A DNA stretch of 21,696 nt from CAYJHC01 sp964370075 (GTDB lineage Bacteria; Bacillota; Clostridia; Peptostreptococcales; Anaerovoracaceae): the NCBI GenBank assembly GCA_964370075.1, contig CAYJHC010000027.1, positions 1 to 21,696 on the forward strand. The letters run 5' to 3'. A model generated the notes under the pieces. It did no database searches. It was given only the letters and a program-made list of their open reading frames with translations, and was not told where the DNA came from. Positions 5,291-13,352 of the stretch are shown here, one piece after another (the first letter of the stretch is position 1; each line of letters starts with the position of its first letter). Made by a program: the position numbers and the translations under genes.

Positions 5291-6838
5291 CTATAGTGGA
5301 ATATTACCATGCTTCTTAGCAGGTAGTGACTCTCTCTTTGACGATAGCATATCAAATCCATTGACAACTCTTTGTCTAGTTGTAGCTGGCTCAATTATGT
5401 CATCTACATAACCCATCTCTGCCGCTCTATATGGATTGTTGAATTTTTCTTCGTATTCAGCGATTTTTTCTTGTGTTTTTGCAATTGGATCATCCGATTC
5501 TTTTATTTCTTTTCTTACCGAAGAAATAATATTTGCTGCTCCAGATGCACCCATTACTGCAATCTGAGCAGTTGGCCAAGCTAGAACTAAATCTGAGCCA
5601 AGTTCTTTGTTACACATACCTATATATGCTCCACCATAAGCTTTTCTAAGAATTAGTGTAACCTTTGGCACTGTAGCTTCACAATATGCATAAAGCATTT
5701 TTGCGCCATGTCTAATAATTCCTCCGTACTCTTGGTCTGTACCAGGAAGGAATCCCGGAACGTCTTCGATAGTAAGAAGAGGGATATTAAATGCATCACA
5801 CCTTCTGATAAATCTAGCTGCCTTATCTGAAGCATTAATGTCTAAGCATCCAGCTCCAACCTTTGGCTGATTAGCTATAACTCCTACCGAATTACCATCA
5901 ACCCTAATAAAACAAGTTATCATATTCTTTGCATAATGTGGCATTACATCGAAAATGTAGCCATCGTCTGAAATTCCTTTAATAACTTCATACATATCGT
6001 ATGCTTTATTTGGATTTTCAGGAATTATAGTATCAAACTCTGGAATCAATCTATTTATGTCATCTGTGCATAATACTTGAGGTGCAACTTCCATATTATT
6101 TGAAGGGAATAAGCTCAATAGTTCTCTTACGCTTTGAAGAGTACTTGTATCATCTGCTCCTATAAAGTGAGCATTTCCACTGATACTATTATGAGTCATT
6201 GCTCCCCCAAGAGCTTCGGCCGAAACTTCTTCTCCTGTTACAGTTTTAATTACCTGTGGTCCAGTAATAAACATTTGACTTGTCTTATCTACCATGAAAA
6301 TAAAGTCTGTAATTGCAGGAGAGTATACTGCTCCACCTGCGCAAGGACCCATAATTACTGAAATTTGCGGAATAACCCCTGATGAGATTGTGTTATTGTA
6401 GAAAATTTTACCAAACCCCGAAAGAGCATTTACGCCTTCTTCTACCCTAGCTCCACCTGAGTCTTGCATACAAACAATTGGCGCTCCCATCTTTAATGCC
6501 ATGTTTTGAACTTTTACAATCTTTTCTGCATGGTATTCTCCTAAAGAACCTCCAATTACAGTAAAGTCTTGCGCAAAAGCAAAAACTAACCTGTCATCGA
6601 CCCTACCGTAGCCTGTAACGACACCATCTCCAGGCGCGTGCTTTTCTGGCATGTCAAAATTTGTAGATCTGTGAGATACAAAAGTATCAATCTCTACAAA
6701 ACTACCTTCATCAAAAAGAATGTCGATTCTCTCTCTAGCAGTCAACTTGCCTCTTTTGTGTTGATCTTCTATTCTCTTTTCCCCGCCACCTAAAGCGATC
6801 TCTGCCTTGAGGGCGCGAAGTTGTTCAAGTTTATCCAT
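5291..6838 (-). CDS. mmdA: Carboxyltransferase alpha subunit, methylmalonyl-CoA decarboxylase type
   Basis: A 515-residue acyl-CoA carboxyltransferase with two crotonase-like halves. Seen in order: LTARERIDILFDEGSF at 33-48, APGDGVVTGYGRV, FAQDFTVIGGSLGE, QDSGGARVEEGV, the oxyanion segment GPCAGGAVYSPA, ITGPQVIKTVTGEEV, and in the second half IEDVPGFLPGTDQEYGG, KAYGGAYIGM and MGASGAANII. The length fits MmdA and propionyl-CoA carboxylase beta chains (about 510-520) and not glutaconyl-CoA decarboxylase alpha (about 587). With mmdD and mmdC behind it, the decarboxylase role (methylmalonyl-CoA to propionyl-CoA) is the best guess; a carboxylase role is possible. The start has AAGGAGG 7 bases upstream. 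It is the first gene of the operon and has its own promoter. Confidence 0.92.
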   Translation of the reverse strand: MDKLEQLRALKAEIALGGGEKRIEDQHKRGKLTARERIDILFDEGSFVEIDTFVSHRSTNFDMPEKHAPGDGVVTGYGRVDDRLVFAFAQDFTVIGGSLGEYHAEKIVKVQNMALKMGAPIVCMQDSGGARVEEGVNALSGFGKIFYNNTISSGVIPQISVIMGPCAGGAVYSPAITDFIFMVDKTSQMFITGPQVIKTVTGEEVSAEALGGAMTHNSISGNAHFIGADDTSTLQSVRELLSLFPSNNMEVAPQVLCTDDINRLIPEFDTIIPENPNKAYDMYEVIKGISDDGYIFDVMPHYAKNMITCFIRVDGNSVGVIANQPKVGAGCLDINASDKAARFIRRCDAFNIPLLTIEDVPGFLPGTDQEYGGIIRHGAKMLYAYCEATVPKVTLILRKAYGGAYIGMCNKELGSDLVLAWPTAQIAVMGASGAANIISSVRKEIKESDDPIAKTQEKIAEYEEKFNNPYRAAEMGYVDDIIEPATTRQRVVNGFDMLSSKRESLPAKKHGNIPL

Positions 6839-6872
6839 TTATGTTCCTCCTTACGTACACTTATCCACAACA

Positions 6873-6901
6873 ACTATACAATAACTCCCCCTTTATTTCA
6901 A
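6873..6901 (-). promoter_or_regulatory. Promoter of the mmdA-mmdD-mmdC operon
   Basis: On the minus strand TTGAAA (6896-6901), exactly 17 bp, TATAGT (6873-6878). The predicted start near 6866 leaves a leader of about 28 bases that carries the AAGGAGG of mmdA. Confidence 0.7.
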
Positions 6902-6912
6902 GGTGAATTTTA

Positions 6913-6924
6913 AATGTATACATT
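6913..6924. promoter_or_regulatory. 12-bp palindrome upstream of the mmdA promoter
   Basis: AATGTATACATT is a perfect palindrome centred about 20 bp upstream of the -35 element of the mmdA promoter. This is a usual place for an activator. The gene just upstream encodes a PucR-type regulator, so it is a candidate operator; I did not notice a second exact copy in the window. Confidence 0.4.
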
Positions 6925-7025
6925 ATGCTTTATAGTTAAATTTATTCCTTATCAAAAGCTAAGCCCTATTAATCTAGTCATAAGCTTATAGCATTAATAT
7001 ACAGCTAAATAACTACATATTTTAA

Positions 7026-8603
7026 TTAACGATTCTTATTTAATCGTCGCAGAGCTAAAGCAACGGTCAAACTTGGCACTATTCTATTTGTTGAAATTTC
7101 AGCTCCAAGCAAATCATCTGCTCTTTTCAATCTATATTGAACAGTATTTGCATGAATATTTAATACTTCTGCTGTCTTATTATTATTTAACCCTGTATCT
7201 AGGATAAAAGTTTCCAACGTTTCTATTAGTTGCTTTTCTTTTACCTCTCCAACTTCTCCTAAAGGTTTTAGAAGCTCAAGATAAGTTTTCTTAATTGTTC
7301 CCCCTTGAAGCTCCATTCCTACACAATTTCTAACTAGAGAAAGTTCGAATTTAGAGAAAACTTTTCGTTTAGGGTACACACTTTCTACAAAGTGACTTGT
7401 TTCATTAATCAGCTGATATGCTTCTATTGCGCCTTCAATCCCTTCAATCCCTGTTACCTGAAAGACTCTTCCCTCTTCCAATTCATCAAGATCCGAATAG
7501 AATTCCAAACAAATCTGCCGTTCTTCTTCTTTATTCTTTTTTCCAACCGTAGCTTTTGAAAGAATAATCCCATAAGTTTCTAGCCCTTCACTAACCCGAA
7601 TAAACTCTAAGCCTTTCTTTATAAATTCTTGCACCTTCCCATCAAGGTCAATCTCTCTAAGACCCTTAATGTAAAATACACTTATAATTTGTTTTTCTTC
7701 TATCTTTGCCTCATTATTCAATGTATATGCAAGACTTCTATTCCCTCTCCTTAACGCTTTAATTATCTCTGCCTTTGAGTCATTCTCCGGGGTGTACTTC
7801 CACATTAAGGCTGAAATTTCAATTATTTCAGCTAACTTAGCTATCTCTTCAACCGTATAATAGTCATTGTTATCTACCAATAGCAAAAAGTTTCTTTCTT
7901 CTCCTATATTTATTGGCCCCCAATATGTTAATACACCATTAATGTCTTTTGCTGTATATACGCCTTCGCCTGTTTTATTAGCATTGTTTCTCCAAGCTTC
8001 TACAACCTCTGTTATTGAAGCCTTATGCCTAGTCTCTATAGACAATATTGGATTAAAGTCAGGACTTATAATTATTGCCTGAAACTCATTGGCAATAGCA
8101 GCTTCTCTTAGCGCTGTTTGGAAATTATCATATTTTTCAAAGTTCAGTAAATGAAATATACTATTGCTAATTAATCTATTTTGAAAATTTTCTTTGCTGC
8201 CATAAAATATTTTTCTATTAATTTCTGCAATAATGTCGCCTAGGGAAGCCGCCCTATCTCCTGAGATAATTATTGGAAAATTATATTCTTTAGCTATACT
8301 TATTACTTTATCATCTACAGCAGGCAAGACTGTTCCTACCCTAACCAGAACTAATCCCACATTTCCATTTTTAGCCAAAGTCTCTATAACCTTGCATTGC
8401 TTAATTACATCGTTTTTTATTTCCGAAAAAGTCGCTATAACAAGTTGAGCGCTGTCTTTACAGTACTTCTCTATTTCTGATATATTTGTACTTTCTAAGT
8501 AAGAAACCTTCTTTATGCTTTTACCTAATTGGTTTTTGCCTGTAACAACTTCTGTTCCCAACAGGGAACTTAGTCCTAGGCAACCTTCTAACGTAAAGCC
8601 CAT
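7026..8603 (-). CDS. PucR/CdaR-type transcriptional regulator
   Basis: A 525-residue regulator. The N-terminal PucR domain (about 1-125) starts MGFTLEGCLGLSSLLGTEVV and includes the segments GNVGLVLVRVG and EYNFPIIISGD. The middle, about 290-420, has the divergent GGDEF-like fold usual in the family. The C-terminal helix-turn-helix of the PucR type (about 471-500) contains NNNKTAEVLNIHANTVQYRL. Family members sense small metabolites, often amino acids, sugars or purines, and commonly act on nearby catabolic genes. It lies 187 bases upstream of mmdA on the same strand with mmdA having its own promoter, so control of the mmd operon is a reasonable inference. AAGGAG lies 6 bases before the ATG. 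The ligand cannot be told from sequence. Confidence 0.88.
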   Translation of the reverse strand: MGFTLEGCLGLSSLLGTEVVTGKNQLGKSIKKVSYLESTNISEIEKYCKDSAQLVIATFSEIKNDVIKQCKVIETLAKNGNVGLVLVRVGTVLPAVDDKVISIAKEYNFPIIISGDRAASLGDIIAEINRKIFYGSKENFQNRLISNSIFHLLNFEKYDNFQTALREAAIANEFQAIIISPDFNPILSIETRHKASITEVVEAWRNNANKTGEGVYTAKDINGVLTYWGPINIGEERNFLLLVDNNDYYTVEEIAKLAEIIEISALMWKYTPENDSKAEIIKALRRGNRSLAYTLNNEAKIEEKQIISVFYIKGLREIDLDGKVQEFIKKGLEFIRVSEGLETYGIILSKATVGKKNKEEERQICLEFYSDLDELEEGRVFQVTGIEGIEGAIEAYQLINETSHFVESVYPKRKVFSKFELSLVRNCVGMELQGGTIKKTYLELLKPLGEVGEVKEKQLIETLETFILDTGLNNNKTAEVLNIHANTVQYRLKRADDLLGAEISTNRIVPSLTVALALRRLNKNR

Positions 8604-8755
8604 TTATTTCTCCTTTATCTTTGTATTGAATTTATCTTTATTTTTAATATTTTAATTTTCTGTTATCTTTTTTTAGAACCTTATTCTTCAGTAGCTCCTA
8701 CTCCTTAAGTTTTAGTGCTTTCCTTTTGCTTCATCGGCCTCTAACTCTATCAAGG

Positions 8756-10915
8756 TTATTTTTCTTTAGAATCATCTCCTTCAGACTTTACTTTAGCTTT
8801 CTTAGATTCTATTTTTTTGTCAGCATCTCCATCTTCATCAACCTTATCAGAATCTCCAGCCTTTGCTTTAGAATCTGACTCAGTGCCTTTTGAAGTTAAA
8901 GCAACGTCTTCTTCATCTGAAAGCTTACTTTCACTCTCATCATCATCTTCGTTCAAGTAGTCCCCATCATAGGCAGCAAGTTCCGCCTCTTCTTTCGCCT
9001 TTTCTTCTTCGATGATTCTTTCCATTTCTTCTGCTTCTTCCTTATTCCTAAGAGCAATAGTAGTTTCTTTTTCTTTTACATCTTCATTTAATTGGTCGGC
9101 TGTAATTCTTCCAGAATAAAGATTTTCGAATTGCTCCCCATCTAAGGTCTCAATTTCTAATAACGCCTTTGAAACTTCGTGGAGTTTTTCCATATTGGCA
9201 GAAAGAATGCTCTCAGCCTCTTTATAAGCCTCTTCAATAATGTGCTTAATCTCTTCATCAATCTCCGAAGCTGTTTCTTCTGAATAATTCTTTCTAGTGG
9301 AGAAATCTTTTCCTAGAAAAACTTCATCCGAAGAACTATAGTTAACAGTTCCCAGTTTCTCACTAAATCCGTACTTAGTTACCATATCTTTTGCAATTTC
9401 AGTAGCTCTCATTATATCGTTGCTAGCACCTGTACTAATATCATCAAGAGTTAGCTTCTCCGCAACCCTTCCTCCTAATAGGTGAACAATTTGCTCTCTC
9501 ATTCCAGACTTTGTTCCATAGTATTTGTCTTCTTTAGGAAGAATCATTGTAAACCCACCTGCTCTTCCTCTTGGAACTATTGTAATTTGGTGAACTGGGT
9601 CAGTACCAGGAAGGGCATGGGCAACAATAGCATGTCCTGCCTCGTGATAAGCTGTTAGCTTTCTCTCCTCATCACTAATCACTCTGCTCTTCTTTTCAGG
9701 CCCAGCAATTACCTTAGTAATAGCCTCTTCTATCTCAGTCATTCTTATAAATCTACCATTTCTCCTTGCCGTAAGAAGAGCTGCTTCATTAAGCATATTT
9801 TCAATGTCTGCTGGTGTAAATCCAGGAGTTCTTCTTGCAAGAACTTGTGGGTTTACTTCTGGTGCTAGAGGCTTGTTTTTAGAGTGAACGATGAAGATAT
9901 CTTCTCTTCCTTTTATGTCGGGAACTCCAATTACAACCTGCCTATCAAACCTTCCTGGTCTTAATAATGCTGGGTCTAAAATATCAGGCCTGTTTGTAGC
10001 TGCTAGGATAATTATTCCCATATTAGTTGCAAATCCATCCATCTCAACTAGTAATTGGTTTAGAGTCTGCTCTCTTTCATCATGGCCGCCACCTAAACCA
10101 GCGCCTCTTTTTCTACCTACCGCATCAATCTCGTCTATAAATATAATGCAAGGAGCATTCTTTTTTGCTTGCTCAAAAAGGTCTCTTACTCTTGAGGCTC
10201 CTACTCCAACAAACATTTCCACAAAATCAGAACCACTAATCGTAAAGAATGGAACACCTGCTTCTCCTGCCGCTGCTCTAGACACATACGTCTTACCTGT
10301 TCCCGGAGGGCCCACTAACAGTATCCCCTTTGGAATTCTAGCTCCTACATTATTGTATTTTCTTGGATTTCTTAAGAAATCCACTACTTCTTCCAACTCT
10401 TCCTTTTCTTCATCTAATCCTGCTACATCTGCAAAAGTCAATTTCTTTAAGTTCGAACTAGTTTGAAGCTTTGCCTTGCTTTTTCCAAACTGCATAGCCT
10501 TACCACCACCACCAGCTTGGTTCATCATCATAAACCAAAAGAACACTAGCAGTAATACCATAATTACAGTTGGCATTAAACTTACATACCACGGTGTTAC
10601 ATAAGGTTCTTCATTGACAAGCTTAATATCCCCTTCATTCATTTGAGGATAAACATAAGTTTCATTTAACCAGTTCACCTCAATAACTGAAGATGCGTAT
10701 GTAGTATAAACTGTTCCATCTTTTGCCTCACCCGTCAACTTAAGTTCTTCCACATTAAGCTCTGTAATTTTCTTATCTTCTATATGCTTAGTAAATACAG
10801 AAAAAGAAATCTCCTTTGCCTCTTCCCCTGATCCAGAACTTAAAAAGTAAGACATTCCTATTACTAGAACAAATATTAATACATAAATCCCTATACTTCT
10901 TCCTTTAATTTTCAT
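8756..10915 (-). CDS. ftsH: ATP-dependent zinc metalloprotease FtsH
   Basis: A membrane-bound hexameric AAA+ protease that degrades damaged or unassembled membrane proteins and some cytosolic regulators. Two transmembrane segments lie at about 8-26 and 113-133 with an extracellular domain between them. The AAA+ module has Walker A GPPGTGKT near 202-209, Walker B IIFIDEIDAVG and the RPGRFDRQ second region of homology. The zinc site HEAGH is near 424-428, with a distal acidic ligand in TLDDISTGASND. At 719 residues it is longer than the usual 600-650: residues from about 626 on form a Glu/Asp/Lys/Ser-rich, low-complexity tail. The start is the ATG at 10913-10915. It follows tilS, as in many Bacillota, but without hpt between them. 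Confidence 0.97.
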   Translation of the reverse strand: MKIKGRSIGIYVLIFVLVIGMSYFLSSGSGEEAKEISFSVFTKHIEDKKITELNVEELKLTGEAKDGTVYTTYASSVIEVNWLNETYVYPQMNEGDIKLVNEEPYVTPWYVSLMPTVIMVLLLVFFWFMMMNQAGGGGKAMQFGKSKAKLQTSSNLKKLTFADVAGLDEEKEELEEVVDFLRNPRKYNNVGARIPKGILLVGPPGTGKTYVSRAAAGEAGVPFFTISGSDFVEMFVGVGASRVRDLFEQAKKNAPCIIFIDEIDAVGRKRGAGLGGGHDEREQTLNQLLVEMDGFATNMGIIILAATNRPDILDPALLRPGRFDRQVVIGVPDIKGREDIFIVHSKNKPLAPEVNPQVLARRTPGFTPADIENMLNEAALLTARRNGRFIRMTEIEEAITKVIAGPEKKSRVISDEERKLTAYHEAGHAIVAHALPGTDPVHQITIVPRGRAGGFTMILPKEDKYYGTKSGMREQIVHLLGGRVAEKLTLDDISTGASNDIMRATEIAKDMVTKYGFSEKLGTVNYSSSDEVFLGKDFSTRKNYSEETASEIDEEIKHIIEEAYKEAESILSANMEKLHEVSKALLEIETLDGEQFENLYSGRITADQLNEDVKEKETTIALRNKEEAEEMERIIEEEKAKEEAELAAYDGDYLNEDDDESESKLSDEEDVALTSKGTESDSKAKAGDSDKVDEDGDADKKIESKKAKVKSEGDDSKEK

Positions 10916-10941
10916 TAACTTCCCTTGTACAATGCACGCAC

Positions 10942-10969
10942 ATTATACTTTTCCTTTCTTCAAAATGAA
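10942..10969 (-). promoter_or_regulatory. Possible promoter of ftsH
   Basis: On the minus strand a perfect TATAAT (10942-10947) lies 27 bases before the ftsH start. The best -35 is TTCATT (10964-10969) with a 16-bp spacer, which is weak. ftsH may also be read through from tilS, because I see no good terminator in the 103-base gap. Confidence 0.35.
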
Positions 10970-11018
10970 TTTTTTTCTGCTTCTTACTTCTAAATATAAG
11001 CGCAGTACCTCTTTTATA

Positions 11019-12461
11019 TTACTTAATTATACTTAAGGATAAAATATTCTGCGTATCCTTACTTGCTGTATACTTCCCAGTAATCCTATTCCTTACTTCA
11101 TCTTCAATTATCCAAACAACTTCACTTCCAAGAGTTAACATCCAAATTTTATCTCTATCTTCCTTTGGAATTTTCTCATCCACAAATATATCTTGGATTT
11201 TCTTTTTCCCATTACCACCCTTAAGAGGCAAATAATCCCCCGACTTTCTTGTCCTAAGCTCAAGCTTTCTTGCAGGAGACTCTAGATGTGTATTCTTTTC
11301 TAAGAATAAATCATAATCAAGGATAATTTCTCCATCTACTGGTCTATGATGGCTAATCTTGGTAGCGGCAACCTTAATGTTTGGTTTTTCAATTACCTTC
11401 TCTTCTTCCGGATCTTTTGCAGGAAAACAATTACTATTATATAACCTAATTTGTCCCGGGTTTAAATCTACACAATATCCTTTTGGAAAAAGCAATGTCC
11501 CCTTCCAACCAATTTCATCAATTTTTTCATTTAAAGGAATTAGATGGCTTCTACCAATATTTTTCTTTAGCCCAATTGTCTCAAATGACATTAATACTAT
11601 TCTATTTCTTATTGAAGCATCTGCCAGTTTGAAATCATGTCTGTCCAAAATTATTTCATGCTCTTTTTCTCTCAATAGCATCTTTTTATAGTCTTCTTTT
11701 ACTCTATACCAGATATAGTCCCTATCCGCCTTCACTTGTCTTGTGTTTGCAATTATTGTATTTTTAAAATTAGGATTGAAATTTTCTTCTATAAATGGGA
11801 TTAACTCTCCTCTAATTTTATTTCTTGTATAATCATTCTCCCCATTAGTTTGGTCATATTGAAAAATCACACTATTTCTAATGCAATACTCTTCTATATC
11901 TTCTTTTTCCACATCTAGCATAGGCCTAATTAAATAAGGGCCCTCTTCTAATGTTCTGATATATTCCATTCCAGCTATTCCATCTAATCCAGTTCCTCTA
12001 ATAAGCTTCATCAATATTGTTTCTGCCTGATCTCCTAAGTTATGGGCAGTTGCAATTTTCATCTGCTCATAAAATGTTCCTTTAGAAAAAAGTTCTTTTG
12101 CAACTTGATTAAAAACTGTATATCTTAGTTCTCTTCCAGCTTCCTCAACTGTCATTTGGTTCTTTTCCGCCATGCCATTGCAATCGACTTGGAAAGAAAA
12201 ACATTCAACACCAGCTTTTTTGCAAACGTCTTCAACAAAATATTGGTCGTTATCCGCATCCTCTCCTCTAAGCTTGTGATTTATATGTGTTGCAACTAAT
12301 GTAAACCCTAATGACTCTTGAAGCCTAGATAAAATTGAAAAAAGGCACATAGAATCAGCGCCGCCTGATAGGCCTAGAATTACATGATCGCCCTTATTAA
12401 TTAGTCGATCTTTTACTATTCGGTTTTTTACAGTTTGAAATACTTTATTTTTCCTATTCAT
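11019..12461 (-). CDS. tilS: tRNA(Ile)-lysidine synthetase
   Basis: Modifies C34 of the CAU-anticodon isoleucine tRNA to lysidine using ATP and lysine, which changes both charging and codon reading; essential in most bacteria. The 480 residues fit the family. The N-type ATP pyrophosphatase domain has the PP-loop SGGADS at 32-37, followed by THINHKLRGEDAD and the ATAHNLGDQAETILMKLIRG segment. The C-terminal TilS domain shows RTRKSGDYLPLKGGNGKKKI and the EDEVRNRITG end. It starts 4 bases after tatD, with AAAGGGTGAT overlapping the tatD stop codon, so it is translated together with tatD. Confidence 0.96.
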   Translation of the reverse strand: MNRKNKVFQTVKNRIVKDRLINKGDHVILGLSGGADSMCLFSILSRLQESLGFTLVATHINHKLRGEDADNDQYFVEDVCKKAGVECFSFQVDCNGMAEKNQMTVEEAGRELRYTVFNQVAKELFSKGTFYEQMKIATAHNLGDQAETILMKLIRGTGLDGIAGMEYIRTLEEGPYLIRPMLDVEKEDIEEYCIRNSVIFQYDQTNGENDYTRNKIRGELIPFIEENFNPNFKNTIIANTRQVKADRDYIWYRVKEDYKKMLLREKEHEIILDRHDFKLADASIRNRIVLMSFETIGLKKNIGRSHLIPLNEKIDEIGWKGTLLFPKGYCVDLNPGQIRLYNSNCFPAKDPEEEKVIEKPNIKVAATKISHHRPVDGEIILDYDLFLEKNTHLESPARKLELRTRKSGDYLPLKGGNGKKKIQDIFVDEKIPKEDRDKIWMLTLGSEVVWIIEDEVRNRITGKYTASKDTQNILSLSIIK

Positions 12462-12465
12462 TTTA

Positions 12466-13299
12466 TCACCCTTTTATTCCAAAAAATCTAACTCCGTTCT
12501 CGCAAGTTATGCGAGCCACTTCTTCATAAGAAATATCTTTTATTTCAGCAATTTTTTCTGCTACCAACTTTACGTAAATAGGCTTATTTTCTTTGCCCCT
12601 AAGAGGCTCTGGAGTTAAGTAAGGAGAATCGGTTTCAATGGTAAGAAACTCAATGGGAATTTCTCCAACTACAGCTCTAGTTTTTTTATTATTCTTGTAC
12701 GTTACTGGTCCTGCAATTGAAATTGTTGCCCCCTGCCTAACATACTCTGCAGCTAGTTCCTTACTTCCCGAAAAGCAATGAAGTAAGACCCTTGCATCAT
12801 CTAGTTCTATACCATCCGGCCCTCTTCGTTTTGGGAACCAGCTTTTCCTTTCACTAGAAAATGCCCCCTCTTCTCTAAGAACATCCATGACAGCCCTGTC
12901 CGCATCCCTTGAATGGATTACAATAGGCATCTTAAGTTTATTTGCCAGTCTAATTTGCTTTCTAAAAGCTTCAACCTGTACATCTTCAGGGGCAAGGTTC
13001 CTATAAAAGTCTAATCCTATTTCCCCAATGGCCTTTACCCCTTCTTTCTTGGCTAAGCCCTCAATTAGAAATAAGGTCATATCATCTACCTGAGTTGCAT
13101 TATGGGGGTGATACCCTGCAGTCGCAAAACAAAGGTCATACTCTTCGCTATGCTTAGCTGCAACCTGTGCACTTTCTAAATCAAAAGCACAGTCTACAAC
13201 ATATTTTATTTCAGACTCTATGGTTTCCTTAAAAAGCTCTTTTCGTTTCTCTTTTGTAAATTTTTCATTATTATAGTGACTATGGGTATCAAATAACAT
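12466..13299 (-). CDS. tatD: TatD family metal-dependent hydrolase (DNase)
   Basis: A TIM-barrel metallohydrolase of the amidohydrolase superfamily, thought to act as a 3'-5' nuclease. The HxH metal pair is in the N-terminal DTHSHYN, then ATAGYHPHNA, the glutamate in AIGEIGLDFYRN, VIHSRDADRAV, LLHCFSGSKE and the aspartate in IETDSPYLTPEP. About 277 residues from the ATG at 13297-13299. I chose this ATG because AGGGAG lies 5 bases before it; an in-frame GTG two codons upstream would place the ribosome binding site directly against the start. It lies in the metG-tatD-tilS cluster typical of Bacillota. Confidence 0.94.
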   Translation of the reverse strand: MLFDTHSHYNNEKFTKEKRKELFKETIESEIKYVVDCAFDLESAQVAAKHSEEYDLCFATAGYHPHNATQVDDMTLFLIEGLAKKEGVKAIGEIGLDFYRNLAPEDVQVEAFRKQIRLANKLKMPIVIHSRDADRAVMDVLREEGAFSSERKSWFPKRRGPDGIELDDARVLLHCFSGSKELAAEYVRQGATISIAGPVTYKNNKKTRAVVGEIPIEFLTIETDSPYLTPEPLRGKENKPIYVKLVAEKIAEIKDISYEEVARITCENGVRFFGIKG

Positions 13300-13352
13300 C
13301 TGCACTCCCTTGCTTCTATGCTCTTTACTATTAGTTTAATCCTCTGTAATTT

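Noticed and set aside
6925..7025. ATAAGCTTAT palindrome and AGCT pairs downstream of the pucR gene as a terminator
   Set aside because: Stems are short, A+T-rich and without a T-run; too weak to call.
8604..8755. Hairpin AGTAG-GAG-CTACT downstream of ftsH
   Set aside because: Only 5 bp of stem and followed by an A-run rather than a T-run on the minus strand.
9891..10466. Plus-strand 191-codon open frame
   Set aside because: Antisense to the highly conserved AAA+ domain of ftsH; no family features.
13297..13305. GTG start for tatD two codons upstream
   Set aside because: AGGGAG would touch the GTG directly; spacing fits only the ATG at 13299.
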